A DNA stretch of 58,955 nt from a virus. Positions 16,681 through 25,116 of this stretch are shown piece after piece (position 1 is the first letter of the stretch; the number at the start of each line of letters is the position of its first letter). The position numbers were made by a program, and so were the translations under genes. Below the pieces are notes generated by a model, which saw only the letters and a list, made by a program, of their open reading frames with translations, ran no database searches and had not been told where the DNA came from. The stretch is from positions 1 through 58,955 of IMG/VR virus record IMGVR_UViG_3300043776_000546. One strand, 5' to 3'.

Positions 16681-17610
16681 ATGAAGAGCAGCCTGTTTCT
16701 GGTTTTCGCCCTCTTCCTGTTGGGCGGCACGGCCCTGGCGGGCGTGCCCGATGACTTGCAGCAGATCAGCGTGACCATCAAGTCCGGGGAGGCCCAGGGT
16801 TCCGGCAACCTCGTCACCCGAAGGATCGGCGACGATACCGTGAGCTTCGTCTGGACGGCGGCCCACGTCGTTGACAATCTGCGCACGTCGCGCACGGTCG
16901 TCACCGCCAACGGCACCACGCGGACCCTGATCGAATACAAGGACGCCGAGATCGTCCAGGAGCGGCAGGAAAGCGGCCGGCGGGTCGGCGAAGTGAAGTT
17001 CGACGCCAAGGTCATCAAGGTGTCGGACGCCGATTACGGCGAAGACCTGGCCCTGCTCATGGTCCGCTGCAAGAATGCCTACCCCATCACGCTGAATACG
17101 AAGTTCCACCTGGAGAAGGACTACATCCCGGCCATCGGCGTCGAACTTGCCCACTGTGGCAGTCTCCTCGGCCAATTCGGGGCCAACAGCTACACAACTG
17201 GCGTGCTCAGCCAGGTGGGGCGGACGTTGCCGATGAAAGGCGCGAACGTCAAGGTCTTCGACCAGGTGACGGCCGTGGCTTTCCCCGGTAGCTCGGGCGG
17301 CGGCGTGTACATCAAGGCGGATGGCGTCTACGTCGGGATGCTGACCCAGGGCGTGCAGCGGCTCCAGGGCTTCAACTTCATCGTTCCCGTGCGGCGCATC
17401 CATGCCTTCGCCAAGGAAGCCAAGATCGAATGGGCCATCGACCCGACCGCCAGGATGCCCAGCCTGAAAGAGATCGAGGCCATTCCGGTGGAAGACGCCG
17501 CGGTTGTCGGCTCCGGGCGCGGCGGCCCCGACTTGTCCGAACCCTGTCTGGGCGGCTTCAACTTCGCGGCCGTGCGTAGCTGGATCGAGCAGTTCGTTCG
17601 CACACAGTAA
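16681..17610 (+). CDS. Secreted trypsin-like serine protease
   Basis: 309 residues. Residues 1-20 form a clear signal peptide (MKSSLFLVFALFLLGGTALA). The chymotrypsin fold triad is visible: His62 in WTAAHVV, Asp122 in YGEDLALLM, Ser205 in FPGSSGGGVY. It resembles the DegP/HtrA-like S1C catalytic domain without a PDZ domain. A phage-encoded secreted protease is unusual; it could modify host envelope proteins during lysogeny or aid lysis. The ATG at 16681 is chosen for the signal peptide and the upstream ttggag. A 103-base gap before it has no obvious motif. Confidence 0.88.
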   Translation: MKSSLFLVFALFLLGGTALAGVPDDLQQISVTIKSGEAQGSGNLVTRRIGDDTVSFVWTAAHVVDNLRTSRTVVTANGTTRTLIEYKDAEIVQERQESGRRVGEVKFDAKVIKVSDADYGEDLALLMVRCKNAYPITLNTKFHLEKDYIPAIGVELAHCGSLLGQFGANSYTTGVLSQVGRTLPMKGANVKVFDQVTAVAFPGSSGGGVYIKADGVYVGMLTQGVQRLQGFNFIVPVRRIHAFAKEAKIEWAIDPTARMPSLKEIEAIPVEDAAVVGSGRGGPDLSEPCLGGFNFAAVRSWIEQFVRTQ

Positions 17611-17625
17611 GTCCAGCCCTCCCAT

Positions 17626-17657
17626 GCCGGACGGTCCCGTCCCAGGGGCCGTCCGGC
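17626..17657 (+). terminator. Strong hairpin, probable terminator
   Basis: A 13-bp stem (gccggacggtccc with ggggccgtccggc, one GT pair) with a 6-base loop lies 16 bases after the protease stop. Only a weak T-rich tract (gttctccattt) follows, so termination may be partial. It fills most of the 90-base gap. Confidence 0.55.
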
Positions 17658-17700
17658 GTTCTCCATTTCCTGTCACCGGCGAGGCGAGAGCGGAGTCACC

Positions 17701-19014
17701 ATGCGCTTGTCCAAGAGAACAGTCGTGAAGATCAAGACGGCGATCGCCGCGGGCGTATCGCAGCCGGTCATTGCCAAGCGGCACAAGGTCAGCCGATCCA
17801 TCGTGTCCGACATCGCCACCGGCCGCGTGCATAAGGACGTGCCGTGGCCCGATGGGGAAGCCCCCGGACCCAAGGCAGCCGGCGGCCAGCACAAGGCACT
17901 CCCCGACTATGACCCGACCGACAGGAAGATCATGGAGTTGGAGGCCGAGGTCATCCACCTGACCGAAGAGCGCAACCGCGAGCGGCAGAAGGTCAAGGCC
18001 AGCGCCAAAAGCGCCGGCCTGTTCAAGGCCATTGTCGGTGAAATGGAGCAGCGGGTAACGCCGTTCGCCGCCCTCCCGCCGGTTCTGGACTTCCGCCGCA
18101 AGGCGAAGATTACCGAGCATGTCGTCATGCACCTTTCGGACGGCCACCACGATCAAGTCGTGCGGCCGGAGGAAGTCGGCGGCCTGGAAGACTACAGCTT
18201 CCCGGTGAGTTGTGCCCGCGCCGAGCGGTACGTGGACACCGTGGTCGAATGGACCCAGGACACCCTGGTGCCGAAGTTCTATTTCCCGGTGCTCTGGGTA
18301 CTGGCCTACGGCGACTACACCAGCGGTGAAATCCACCGGGCGTGTGAGCGGTCCTACTACCGCAACCAGTTCAAGAACTGCCTGGCCATCGGCCAACTCC
18401 ACGCCCTGATGTACCGCGACCTGGCGGCCCACTTCGAGCAGGTCCATATCCTGTACCTGGCGGGCAATCACGGCCGGCGGACGCCGAAGAAGGACTACCT
18501 CGGCGCGCAGGACAATTGGGACTATCTGGTCGCCGAGGTGGCCCGCTTGCACTGCCGTGAAATGGGCAACGTCCATTTCACCATCCCCGATGCGTGGTCG
18601 GCGAACCTGAACATCAACGGCGTCGGGTTCAACGTCTCGCACGGCGACGACGTGCGATCGAACCTGGGCATCCCGTGGTACGGCATGGTCCGCCGCCAGA
18701 AGGGCCTGATCGCCCTGGGGGCCGCGGCCGGCGCACAACGCTGCCGGTACTTCTGCTGCGGCCATCACCATGCCGCCAGCATCCTCTCCGACGTGGACGG
18801 CGAATTGCTGGTCAACGGTTCGTGGGTCGGCACCGACGCCTTCGCCTACAACTCGCTGTCCGGCTACCGCGAGCCGTCGCAATGGATTCACGGCGTCAAT
18901 GCCAAGCACGGCATCACCTGGCGGATGAACGTCAAGCTGCGGCACGAGCGCGAGAAGCAAGGACCGCGGCGCTACCTGATCGACGGCGGCCGTGACGTGG
19001 GGCCGTTGCAATAG
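17701..19014 (+). CDS. HTH plus calcineurin-like phosphoesterase
   Basis: 437 residues. The N-terminus (SKRTVVKIKTAIAAGVSQPV, then IAKRHKVSRSIVSDIATGR) is a helix-turn-helix of resolvase/transposase type. A coiled-coil-like stretch follows at about 75-110. The metallophosphatase core has SDGHHD, YGDYT, LAGNHGR, SHGDD and CGHHH, the five blocks of the calcineurin-like fold with two metals. Such phage enzymes may act on DNA ends (SbcD/Mre11-like) or nucleotides; the HTH supports a DNA substrate. Its C-terminus overlaps nothing and no partner of SbcC type is nearby. Confidence 0.82.
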   Translation: MRLSKRTVVKIKTAIAAGVSQPVIAKRHKVSRSIVSDIATGRVHKDVPWPDGEAPGPKAAGGQHKALPDYDPTDRKIMELEAEVIHLTEERNRERQKVKASAKSAGLFKAIVGEMEQRVTPFAALPPVLDFRRKAKITEHVVMHLSDGHHDQVVRPEEVGGLEDYSFPVSCARAERYVDTVVEWTQDTLVPKFYFPVLWVLAYGDYTSGEIHRACERSYYRNQFKNCLAIGQLHALMYRDLAAHFEQVHILYLAGNHGRRTPKKDYLGAQDNWDYLVAEVARLHCREMGNVHFTIPDAWSANLNINGVGFNVSHGDDVRSNLGIPWYGMVRRQKGLIALGAAAGAQRCRYFCCGHHHAASILSDVDGELLVNGSWVGTDAFAYNSLSGYREPSQWIHGVNAKHGITWRMNVKLRHEREKQGPRRYLIDGGRDVGPLQ

Positions 19015-19051
19015 AACGAGTCGTTTCCGTTCCTCTAACCCCGAGTGTTCT

Positions 19052-19333
19052 ATGTTCAACAAGGTCTCCTTGTCCCTGTCTTTTCTGCTGGGAACTATCT
19101 GCCTGATCGTGGCCGCAGCGATGGTCCGCGGGTTCTGTCTGTCGGTCCTGTGGGGCTGGCTGATCGTTCCCGTCTTCGGGCTACCGAAGCTGACCATTGC
19201 CGCCGCCCTGGGCGTGGCCCTGGTCATCAATTACTTCCTCCGCACGACGAAGGAAGGCGGCAACATTCTGAACGTGTTCGCCGAAGGGGCCGTGGTCCTG
19301 GGCCTGGGCTTCCTGTTTCACCTTTTCATCTGA
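19052..19333 (+). CDS. Small membrane protein, two to three TM segments
   Basis: 93 residues from ATG 19052. Hydrophobic stretches at about 4-27, 32-57 and 76-93 could each span the membrane; a Lys/Arg loop (RTTKEGG) separates the last two. No family recognised. A holin-like role is conceivable from size and topology but not shown. Confidence 0.6.
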   Translation: MFNKVSLSLSFLLGTICLIVAAAMVRGFCLSVLWGWLIVPVFGLPKLTIAAALGVALVINYFLRTTKEGGNILNVFAEGAVVLGLGFLFHLFI

Positions 19334-19347
19334 GACCCTGAGCGAGC

Positions 19348-19566
19348 ATGAGAGCGATCTTCCTGAGCGGCCCATGCGATGCGCAAGAGCGGGTGGCCAA
19401 CGGCGACCAGCGCTTCCGCGACGTGCGGATGCAGACCGGTGAACTGGTTCGCTACGAGTTGGTCATGCGGTACGGCGACACGCTGATTTATGCCCACGGC
19501 CTGACGCTGTATCAGGTCATGGACCTGCTCGTCAACTATTACGTGATTGGAGATACCGGTGCGTGA
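19348..19566 (+). CDS. Hypothetical small protein
   Basis: 72 residues with no recognised domain. Its stop overlaps the GTG start of the MT-A70 gene by eight bases, indicating coupled translation. Confidence 0.5.
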   Translation: MRAIFLSGPCDAQERVANGDQRFRDVRMQTGELVRYELVMRYGDTLIYAHGLTLYQVMDLLVNYYVIGDTGA

Positions 19567-20113
19567 CACCTATCGCACGATTGTTGCTGACCCGCCGTGG
19601 CAGCCGGTCATGGCGATCATCAATAGCCCTGCGTCGGGTGTCGGTGCGCCAAAGGCGAGTCCCCAACGGCATTACCCGACCATGAGTACGCAGGACATTG
19701 CCGCCCTGCAAGTACCGGCTGCCGAGAAGGCCCATTTGTGGCTGTGGGTGCTGAGTCAGCACATCGACTGGGGCTATCTCGTCGCAAGGGCTTGGGGCTT
19801 CGAGCCGCTGCAAACGATAACGTGGTGCAAGCCGGGACTTGGCGCAGGACGGTTCCAGTGCAACACGGAGCATGTTCTGGTGTGTCGAAAAGGAACTCGC
19901 CAGGGGAATCCGTTTGGGATGACAGGCGGGACATGGTTCGCATGGCCGAGAGGACGCCACAGCGAGAAGCCGGATGATTTCTTCCGGCTTGTTGAGTTAG
20001 TATCACCAGGCCCATATCTGGAATTGTTTGCTCGCACACGTCGCCCTGGGTGGGATGCCTTCGGCAACGAGGTGGCCGGCTCGATTCAGCTTGAGGAGAG
20101 TATCCATGCGTGA
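19559..20113 (+). CDS. MT-A70-type DNA adenine methyltransferase
   Basis: 184 residues from GTG 19559, with ttggag seven bases upstream. The MT-A70 signature VADPPWQ (Asp11-Pro-Pro-Trp14) and the C-terminal HSEKPDDFFRLVELVSP with YLELFARTRRPGWDAFGNE are both present. These phage enzymes methylate adenine N6. It is the second DNA methyltransferase in the window. The next gene starts inside its end (eight-base overlap). Confidence 0.88.
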   Translation: MRDTYRTIVADPPWQPVMAIINSPASGVGAPKASPQRHYPTMSTQDIAALQVPAAEKAHLWLWVLSQHIDWGYLVARAWGFEPLQTITWCKPGLGAGRFQCNTEHVLVCRKGTRQGNPFGMTGGTWFAWPRGRHSEKPDDFFRLVELVSPGPYLELFARTRRPGWDAFGNEVAGSIQLEESIHA

Positions 20114-20450
20114 TCTTTCCCAGTACGACTTTTACAAGTTCATCCGCGCGGCCGCGCACCGCGATCCGTGGAGCGAGCAGGTGGGCTTCCTGCTAGTGGA
20201 GCATGTGAGCGGCCAGCCACGGCGGATCGCCAAGCCCCTGGAGTTCGTGGAGTTGCCGGACGGCGCACCGCTCGATCCGACCTTTCGCCTTCAGGGAATG
20301 GAGGCCCAGGAGCTAATGGACATGCTCTGGGATTGCGGGCTGCGGCCCACCCAGAGTAGGAGCAGCATCGGGCAAGCCGAGGCCGTCCAACGGCACCTGG
20401 CAGACATGCGGACCATCGCCTTCAACCGCCTGGAGATCGAGAGACCATGA
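20106..20450 (+). CDS. Hypothetical protein downstream of MT-A70
   Basis: 114 residues, ATG overlapping the MT-A70 stop by eight bases and stop overlapping the next ATG (ATGA). A mixed alpha/beta sequence with no recognised motif. Confidence 0.5.
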   Translation: MRDLSQYDFYKFIRAAAHRDPWSEQVGFLLVEHVSGQPRRIAKPLEFVELPDGAPLDPTFRLQGMEAQELMDMLWDCGLRPTQSRSSIGQAEAVQRHLADMRTIAFNRLEIERP

Positions 20451-20704
20451 GTACGCTCCGCTACTACCTCAAGCAGATTTTGCCGTTGACCTACCGCACC
20501 CGCTACTGGGACGCCCAGCATCAGCTTCACTTTTGCGTCTGGCGGCAGTGGTTCGGCCGCTGCTTCAACGTGGACGACGTTGTGGTCGTCTACGACGCCG
20601 AAATGGAGCGCCGGTGCATCGCCGCAATCGAGCGCGGCGAATATCAGACGCTCGACGAGGTGCTCGGCGAGTTGCGAGCCAAGACCCGTGAGGTGACGCC
20701 ATGA
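20447..20704 (+). CDS. Hypothetical small protein
   Basis: 85 residues, basic and aromatic N-terminus (MSTLRYYLKQILPLTYRTRY), acidic C-terminal helix. ATGA junctions on both sides. No family recognised. Confidence 0.5.
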   Translation: MSTLRYYLKQILPLTYRTRYWDAQHQLHFCVWRQWFGRCFNVDDVVVVYDAEMERRCIAAIERGEYQTLDEVLGELRAKTREVTP

Positions 20705-21210
20705 AGTATCTCTTGACCATCATCCTGATTCTGACCGCCGGCCTCGTGCAGGCAGCGACCGTGAGCCTGCCCAAGGGCGCAGTGCTCGTCTTGGCGGATG
20801 GCATCCGTTATCTGGTTCCTGCGGGGGCCCGCTTGGAGATCACAGACAGCGAGCCTATGCCGGCACCGCCGACGCCGAGCTACCACGTCACCAACCCCTA
20901 CGTGGATGGTTCATCTTGGATCTTCTACCCGTCTCTGTGCAGCGACCCGTATTACGGCCACCGGTACGAGGACGGCTACTACTCCGGCTACTCTGGCTGG
21001 ACACCGAGATCGAACGGTCCGTCGTGCTACCCGCCGTGGCACGACTCGTATCCGAGGCCGCACGACGACCCACATCCAGGGTCAGGGCCCCATACAGGGC
21101 CAGGATTAGGACCCGGGCCAGGCCCACACTCGGGCGGCCGCGCGGGGTCGCCGTCTGCCGGCAGCCATGCGGCCGGCGGTGGCGGTGGACGTGGCGGCGG
21201 GCACCGTTGA
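20701..21210 (+). CDS. Secreted Gly/Pro/His-rich protein
   Basis: 169 residues with a signal peptide (MKYLLTIILILTAGLVQAAT). A short folded part (VSLPKGAVLVLADGIRYL) is followed by Tyr/Gly/Pro-rich and then Gly/His-rich low-complexity sequence to the C-terminus. His and Tyr clusters could bind metal or the cell surface. No enzyme motif. Function unknown. Confidence 0.6.
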   Translation: MKYLLTIILILTAGLVQAATVSLPKGAVLVLADGIRYLVPAGARLEITDSEPMPAPPTPSYHVTNPYVDGSSWIFYPSLCSDPYYGHRYEDGYYSGYSGWTPRSNGPSCYPPWHDSYPRPHDDPHPGSGPHTGPGLGPGPGPHSGGRAGSPSAGSHAAGGGGGRGGGHR

Positions 21211-21294
21211 ACCATTGTGGCGGTGGGTTCTTGGTTCGAGACCAGCCGTTACCGCTTCTGTTCCTGTTCCTTGCACCGCGTTCAGGAGTTCCCC

Positions 21295-21546
21295 ATGACC
21301 GACGCCGAGAAGCCCGTGAACGATCTGACCACTCAGCCCGTCGAGCAGCCCGAGGAATGGGACGACGAGGACGAGTTCGACGATGACGAGGACGAGTTCG
21401 ACGATGACTTCGACCCCTACTTCGACAACCTGGATGACGAAGACGAGGACCTGGACGACGAGGACTGGGACGACCCGTATGGCGACGAGGACGACGAAGA
21501 TGACGATGCCTACGAGGACCCGGGGCGGTTTCAAGAGAAGCCCTAG
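21295..21546 (+). CDS. Hyperacidic low-complexity protein
   Basis: 83 residues from ATG 21295, preceded by aggag. About half of the residues are Asp or Glu in runs such as DDEDEFDDD. This composition suits a DNA mimic (anti-restriction or nucleoid-protein decoy) or a chaperone-like tail; neither is proven. Confidence 0.6.
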   Translation: MTDAEKPVNDLTTQPVEQPEEWDDEDEFDDDEDEFDDDFDPYFDNLDDEDEDLDDEDWDDPYGDEDDEDDDAYEDPGRFQEKP

Positions 21547-21611
21547 CTGATCCGCCATTGCGGAAACAGCACCCGCACCGTGGCCCAGACAGGTTGCGGT
21601 GCGAGCCGTTC

Positions 21612-21684
21612 TGCATCGTAGCTCAATTGGTAGAGCACCGCACTGTTAATGCGGCGGTTCCAGGTTCGAGTCCTGGCGATGCAG
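21612..21684 (+). tRNA. tRNA-Asn (GTT)
   Basis: Complete cloverleaf: acceptor TGCATCG/CGATGCA, D arm GCTC-AATTGGTA-GAGC, anticodon arm CCGCA-CTGTTAA-TGCGG, T arm CCAGG-TTCGAGT-CCTGG, discriminator G. Anticodon GTT reads AAC/AAT. No encoded CCA. The U1-A72 pair and discriminator G match bacterial tRNA-Asn. Confidence 0.95.
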
Positions 21685-21687
21685 CTT

Positions 21688-21849
21688 ATGAACATCCGCG
21701 TGGTTCTGCAACTCGACAACATGCCGGACGACGCCGCTCTGCACTCGGTCACTGACATCCTGCGGGCACAAGTCTGCGAATGGCTGGGCTTTGACACCCA
21801 TCCAGCCGACGTGCATGTCCTCACCGTGGAGAAGACGGATGAAACGTAA
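21688..21849 (+). CDS. Hypothetical small protein
   Basis: 53 residues starting three bases after the tRNA and overlapping the ClpP-like gene start. Acidic, no recognised domain. The close packing suggests co-transcription with the ClpP-like gene. Confidence 0.45.
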   Translation: MNIRVVLQLDNMPDDAALHSVTDILRAQVCEWLGFDTHPADVHVLTVEKTDET

Positions 21850-22513
21850 ACCGCGCCGCAGCATCTCGCAACGTTCGGAACTGGTCTACGACCTCCATGA
21901 GTTCGGGATCAATCCCGATACGCGCGAGATCGTACTGATGAGTCCTGCCGCGAATGAGGAGGACGGCATTGATTTCGCCTGCGCCAACACGTTCATCAAG
22001 AACCTTCTCTTTCTGAATTCGCTGAACCATCAGTCCATCCTCGTGCATCAATGCACCTGTGGCGGCGACTGGAATTACGGCATCGCCATCTACGATGCCA
22101 TCACGGCCAGTCAATCGCCCGTTACACTGCTCGCCTACGCCCACGCGCGAAGCATGTCGAGCATCATTCCGCAGGCCGCCAAGAAGCGGGTCATCATGCC
22201 CAACGCGGACTTCATGGTCCACTTTGGCACGGCCGCCTATGAAGGCGATGCCCGCAGCTTTCTGGCGGAGGCCAAGCAGAATGATCGCCTGGACGGCCAG
22301 ATGCTCGCCATCTACACGGCCAAGTGCTACCGCGGCTCGTTCTTCCGGCGCAACAAATACTCCAAGGACCGTGTGCGCGAGTACCTACGGCAGCGCATGA
22401 ACGAGGTCCGGGAGTGGTACATGCCTGCGGCGGAGGCCGTTGACAAAGGGTTCATGGACGGCGTATTCGGGACACCCGGCTTCCGCACGCTGGACGAAAT
22501 CAGACCACGCTAA
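21839..22513 (+). CDS. ClpP-like protease homologue
   Basis: 224 residues from ATG 21839, which lies inside the end of the previous gene. The ClpP fold is indicated by QCTCGGDWNYGIAIYDAI, the Ser block AYAHARSMSSI (Ser105 candidate), the His block NADFMVHFG (His128) and the C-terminal AAEAVDKGFMDGVF. At the position expected for the catalytic Asp (N-E-V-R-E, residues about ten before AEA) I read Asn, so activity is uncertain. It is not beside head genes, so it is probably not a prohead protease; it may degrade or redirect host proteins. Confidence 0.78.
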   Translation: MKRKPRRSISQRSELVYDLHEFGINPDTREIVLMSPAANEEDGIDFACANTFIKNLLFLNSLNHQSILVHQCTCGGDWNYGIAIYDAITASQSPVTLLAYAHARSMSSIIPQAAKKRVIMPNADFMVHFGTAAYEGDARSFLAEAKQNDRLDGQMLAIYTAKCYRGSFFRRNKYSKDRVREYLRQRMNEVREWYMPAAEAVDKGFMDGVFGTPGFRTLDEIRPR

Positions 22514-22530
22514 CCCAGAGAGCCAGACTC

Positions 22531-23319
22531 ATGCCGCACTTTTGTGTCAGTGACCTGCACGCTTGTGACAAGGGCCCGCGGGATGCGTTCGCCTTCCAGG
22601 ACCGGGAGGTGCGGTTCGGCAAGTTCCTTGACATGGTGGAGAACGAACACGGCCGGCTGCTGATCCTTGGCGATCTGCTCGATTTCTGGCAGGTTCCGGT
22701 TGGGGCTGCGATCGTGGCGCACCGCCTGCTGTTGGATCGGCTCGATGCAATGGGGGCGACCTGGATTGTGGGGAACCATGACAACGCCCTGGCCCCGCTG
22801 ATCGGCACGCCGCTGATGATCGACCACCCGCTGTTCCAGCGGTCCTGCCATCCGTTCGAGGAAACCATCGGCGGCCGGAGGTTTGCCTTCCTCCACGGCC
22901 ATGAAGCCGATCCGTACTGCTGCGAGCCGAATCCCGGCATCGGTGAAATCACGGCCATCATCAGTGGGATGCTGGAAGATCGCAACAAGAGCCCGTTCAC
23001 GCACAAGGGTCATGCGGTCGCCGACGAGTTTGTCGGCACGCTGGAGAGCGCCCTGACGCTGTGGAGGACGCTGACGTTCCAGCACGGTCGGCAGGCTGAG
23101 ATGGTCGAGGGCGTGGAGAAGTACCGCCAGGAAAAGCGGTGCGACGTAGTGGTCTACGGCCATACGCACGCCCCAGGTCGAATCGGCGACTACCACTTCA
23201 ACACCGGGTCGTGGGCCCGTCAAAACGACACCTATGTCAAGATCGAAGACGACGGCACCACCAACGTCTTGGAGTGGCTTGGAACATGGCCGAAGCCGTG
23301 CAACACGAAGCTGGGCTAG
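22531..23319 (+). CDS. Calcineurin-like (LpxH-type) metallophosphoesterase
   Basis: 262 residues. Metal motifs SDLHACD, ILGDLLDFW, IVGNHDN, LHGHEAD and VYGHTHAP follow the order of UDP-2,3-diacylglucosamine hydrolase and related phosphoesterases. Phage members of this group have varied or unknown substrates. The second phosphoesterase of the window (17701) is more distant and carries an HTH. The following ParB-like gene starts within its last 34 bases. Confidence 0.82.
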   Translation: MPHFCVSDLHACDKGPRDAFAFQDREVRFGKFLDMVENEHGRLLILGDLLDFWQVPVGAAIVAHRLLLDRLDAMGATWIVGNHDNALAPLIGTPLMIDHPLFQRSCHPFEETIGGRRFAFLHGHEADPYCCEPNPGIGEITAIISGMLEDRNKSPFTHKGHAVADEFVGTLESALTLWRTLTFQHGRQAEMVEGVEKYRQEKRCDVVVYGHTHAPGRIGDYHFNTGSWARQNDTYVKIEDDGTTNVLEWLGTWPKPCNTKLG

Positions 23320-24107
23320 ATCGCCTGCCGCAGTACGACGCCTACGCGGTGCCGATCGCCAGCATTTTCTACGACGAGAGTTTCAATTGCCGTGGTCCGT
23401 TCACGCTGCAATCCGTCGAGGACCTGGCGGCGAGCATCCGAGACAGCATCCTGCAATTCCCCGTAGTCGTCGAACCGTGGGACCGCGACAACTATGCCTA
23501 CCGTTTGCTGGCCGGGCACCGGCGCTTCGTCGCTGTGGCCCAAATCCTCAAATGGAAGACGATACCCGCAGGCGTCCGGCGCAACCTCACCGAGCGTCAG
23601 GCACGCATCCTGAACTTTACCGAGAACCTTGAACGCAAGGACCTGAACCCGTTGGAAGAGGCGCAGGCGCTAGGCCGCCTGTTTCCTGAAGGTGTGAGCC
23701 TGCGGACGGCCGCCGCCGAACTGAAGCGACCGACCCGCTGGGTCCATGACCGGCAACGGCTGCTGATGCTCCCCGCGGAGGTCCAGCAGCTTGCCGCCGC
23801 CGGACTGCTGGGCATGGTCCACGTCCAAGTCCTGCTGGCCCTGCCGCCGGACGAGCAGACCGTCGCCGCCCGCAAGATCGTGGACGCCAAGCGCGAGCAC
23901 GGCAAGACGGCCTCATTGAAGCACCTGGACCCGAAGTACCGCCGCAAGTTCGGCTATCGGAAGTCCAAGGCAGAGATCAACAACATGGTCGGCAAGATGC
24001 TGGGACGCGGCATCACGGGACTCGGGCCGCGGATGGGCGCATGGTGCGCGGGTTACATCAGCGATGCGGAACTGGAAGAAGACATTCAAGCGGCAACTCT
24101 GACGTGA
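23286..24107 (+). CDS. ParB/Spo0J-like protein
   Basis: 273 residues from ATG 23286. ParB blocks are VEDLAASIRDSILQFPVVV (helix 1), LLAGHRRFVAV (ParB GxRR box) and NFTENLERKDLNPLEEAQAL, the classical NxxRxDLxPxEEA block. An HTH-like segment follows (SLRTAAAELKRPTRWVHDR). It could partition a plasmid-like prophage or act as a regulator or nuclease. No ParA is visible in the window. It is more canonical than the ParB-like protein at 10622. Confidence 0.85.
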   Translation: MAEAVQHEAGLDRLPQYDAYAVPIASIFYDESFNCRGPFTLQSVEDLAASIRDSILQFPVVVEPWDRDNYAYRLLAGHRRFVAVAQILKWKTIPAGVRRNLTERQARILNFTENLERKDLNPLEEAQALGRLFPEGVSLRTAAAELKRPTRWVHDRQRLLMLPAEVQQLAAAGLLGMVHVQVLLALPPDEQTVAARKIVDAKREHGKTASLKHLDPKYRRKFGYRKSKAEINNMVGKMLGRGITGLGPRMGAWCAGYISDAELEEDIQAATLT

Positions 24108-24140
24108 GCACAACCGCTGATTGTAGGGGTGGAGCGTGAC

Positions 24141-24482
24141 ATGAAGACCTTGGCGGACAAGTTGCGACAAGAGCCCGGCATCGACGTGAAGCGGCTCAAG
24201 GTCGGTATGCGCCTGCTGGTGGAGACGGAGCAGGCTATTTATGAGATGCGCGTGCTACACCAGGGCTTGAGCCTGGTGGAAATCTCGTCAAGCGATCCCG
24301 TCCTGCGGCAACCTACCGTGGGGCAGTTCATCGGCAGTCAGCTTCCGCCCGCGTGCGCGGTCCCGAATTGGATCGGCAAGGGGCTGTCCATGCACCTCCG
24401 TTTTCGTAACGGGGACTACTTCTCGGCCCCTGTCCTCAGTGCAGAAGTGAAAGGCGACACCTGGCATTACGACCTGTTCTAG
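24141..24482 (+). CDS. Hypothetical protein
   Basis: 113 residues from ATG 24141, ggag six bases upstream. Beta-rich, no recognised motif. Confidence 0.5.
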   Translation: MKTLADKLRQEPGIDVKRLKVGMRLLVETEQAIYEMRVLHQGLSLVEISSSDPVLRQPTVGQFIGSQLPPACAVPNWIGKGLSMHLRFRNGDYFSAPVLSAEVKGDTWHYDLF

Positions 24483-24491
24483 GCAGCCGGA

Positions 24492-24614
24492 CTCCCGGCA
24501 TGTGCCCACCGGGCACTGAACCCATAACCGCACGGCGGGTGATTGGGGTGGCTACGCCTGAGCCGTAACAGTATCCGCAGGCCGGCGACCTGGGCGTCGT
24601 GCGACGGCCGGGAG
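24492..24614 (+). ncRNA. Candidate structured RNA 1
   Basis: The 166-base gap 24483-24648 contains an 8-bp closing stem (ctcccggc 24492-24499 with gccgggag 24607-24614). It encloses hairpins gtgccc-acc-gggcac (24502-24516), ggct/agcc and cgtcg-tg-cgacg. There is no coding signal. It may be a non-coding RNA or 5' leader of the next gene; GC-rich chance pairing is not excluded. Confidence 0.35.
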
Positions 24615-24648
24615 CCCTGCTGCTCAATCCCTTTTCTGGAGACTCTGT

Positions 24649-25116
24649 ATGTACCCTGCGTTGCTCTTGGTGCTGGTCGTGAGTTTGGCAGCCTTGGCTT
24701 TGATCGGCCGTTACCGCCGCGCGATGCGGGCGGCCCAGAACGAACTGTACGAAAGCCGGCAACAGACGCAACTCGCTCTGCGATGCGCCGAGGGCTACAA
24801 GCGGTTGCTTGCCGACGCCCGAGCGTTCTACGCAATGGATTCAGCCTGCGCGACGATGGAGCACCAGCGGCAATTGGGGGAGCAGGCCGTGAAGCATGAC
24901 GAGCAGGTCACAGCGCTGCTCGGTGAAATCGGCATGGCGGTCCTGGAAAGGATGCACGCGGAAACGCTGGCCGAAACCTGGAAGTCCTACGCCCTTGCCT
25001 ACGAAGTGCTCTGCGAGGCCGCGGCCGAAAAGGATTCCGCTGGGGCATCCAACGCCGGTGCCGCCGTTGCCGAGGCGCGCCGTATCCTTTCGGCCCTGGG
25101 TCAGTACGACGCATGA
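24649..25116 (+). CDS. N-terminal TM plus coiled-coil protein
   Basis: 155 residues. A hydrophobic segment (YPALLLVLVVSLAALALIG) is followed by a basic anchor and a long helical, coiled-coil-like region. This topology is like that of an inner-membrane spanin, but the gene sits beside the polymerase, not a lysis cassette. The ATGA junction couples it to the polymerase gene. Confidence 0.55.
   Translation: MYPALLLVLVVSLAALALIGRYRRAMRAAQNELYESRQQTQLALRCAEGYKRLLADARAFYAMDSACATMEHQRQLGEQAVKHDEQVTALLGEIGMAVLERMHAETLAETWKSYALAYEVLCEAAAEKDSAGASNAGAAVAEARRILSALGQYDA

Noticed and set aside
16660-19230. Very long minus-strand ORF (856 codons)
   Set aside because: It is the antisense of the serine protease and phosphoesterase genes, whose motifs, signal peptide and ribosome binding sites are clear; long antisense frames are common in GC-rich DNA.
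21839-22513. ClpP-like gene as a prohead protease
   Set aside because: No portal, scaffold or capsid gene is adjacent, and it lies in the replication region.
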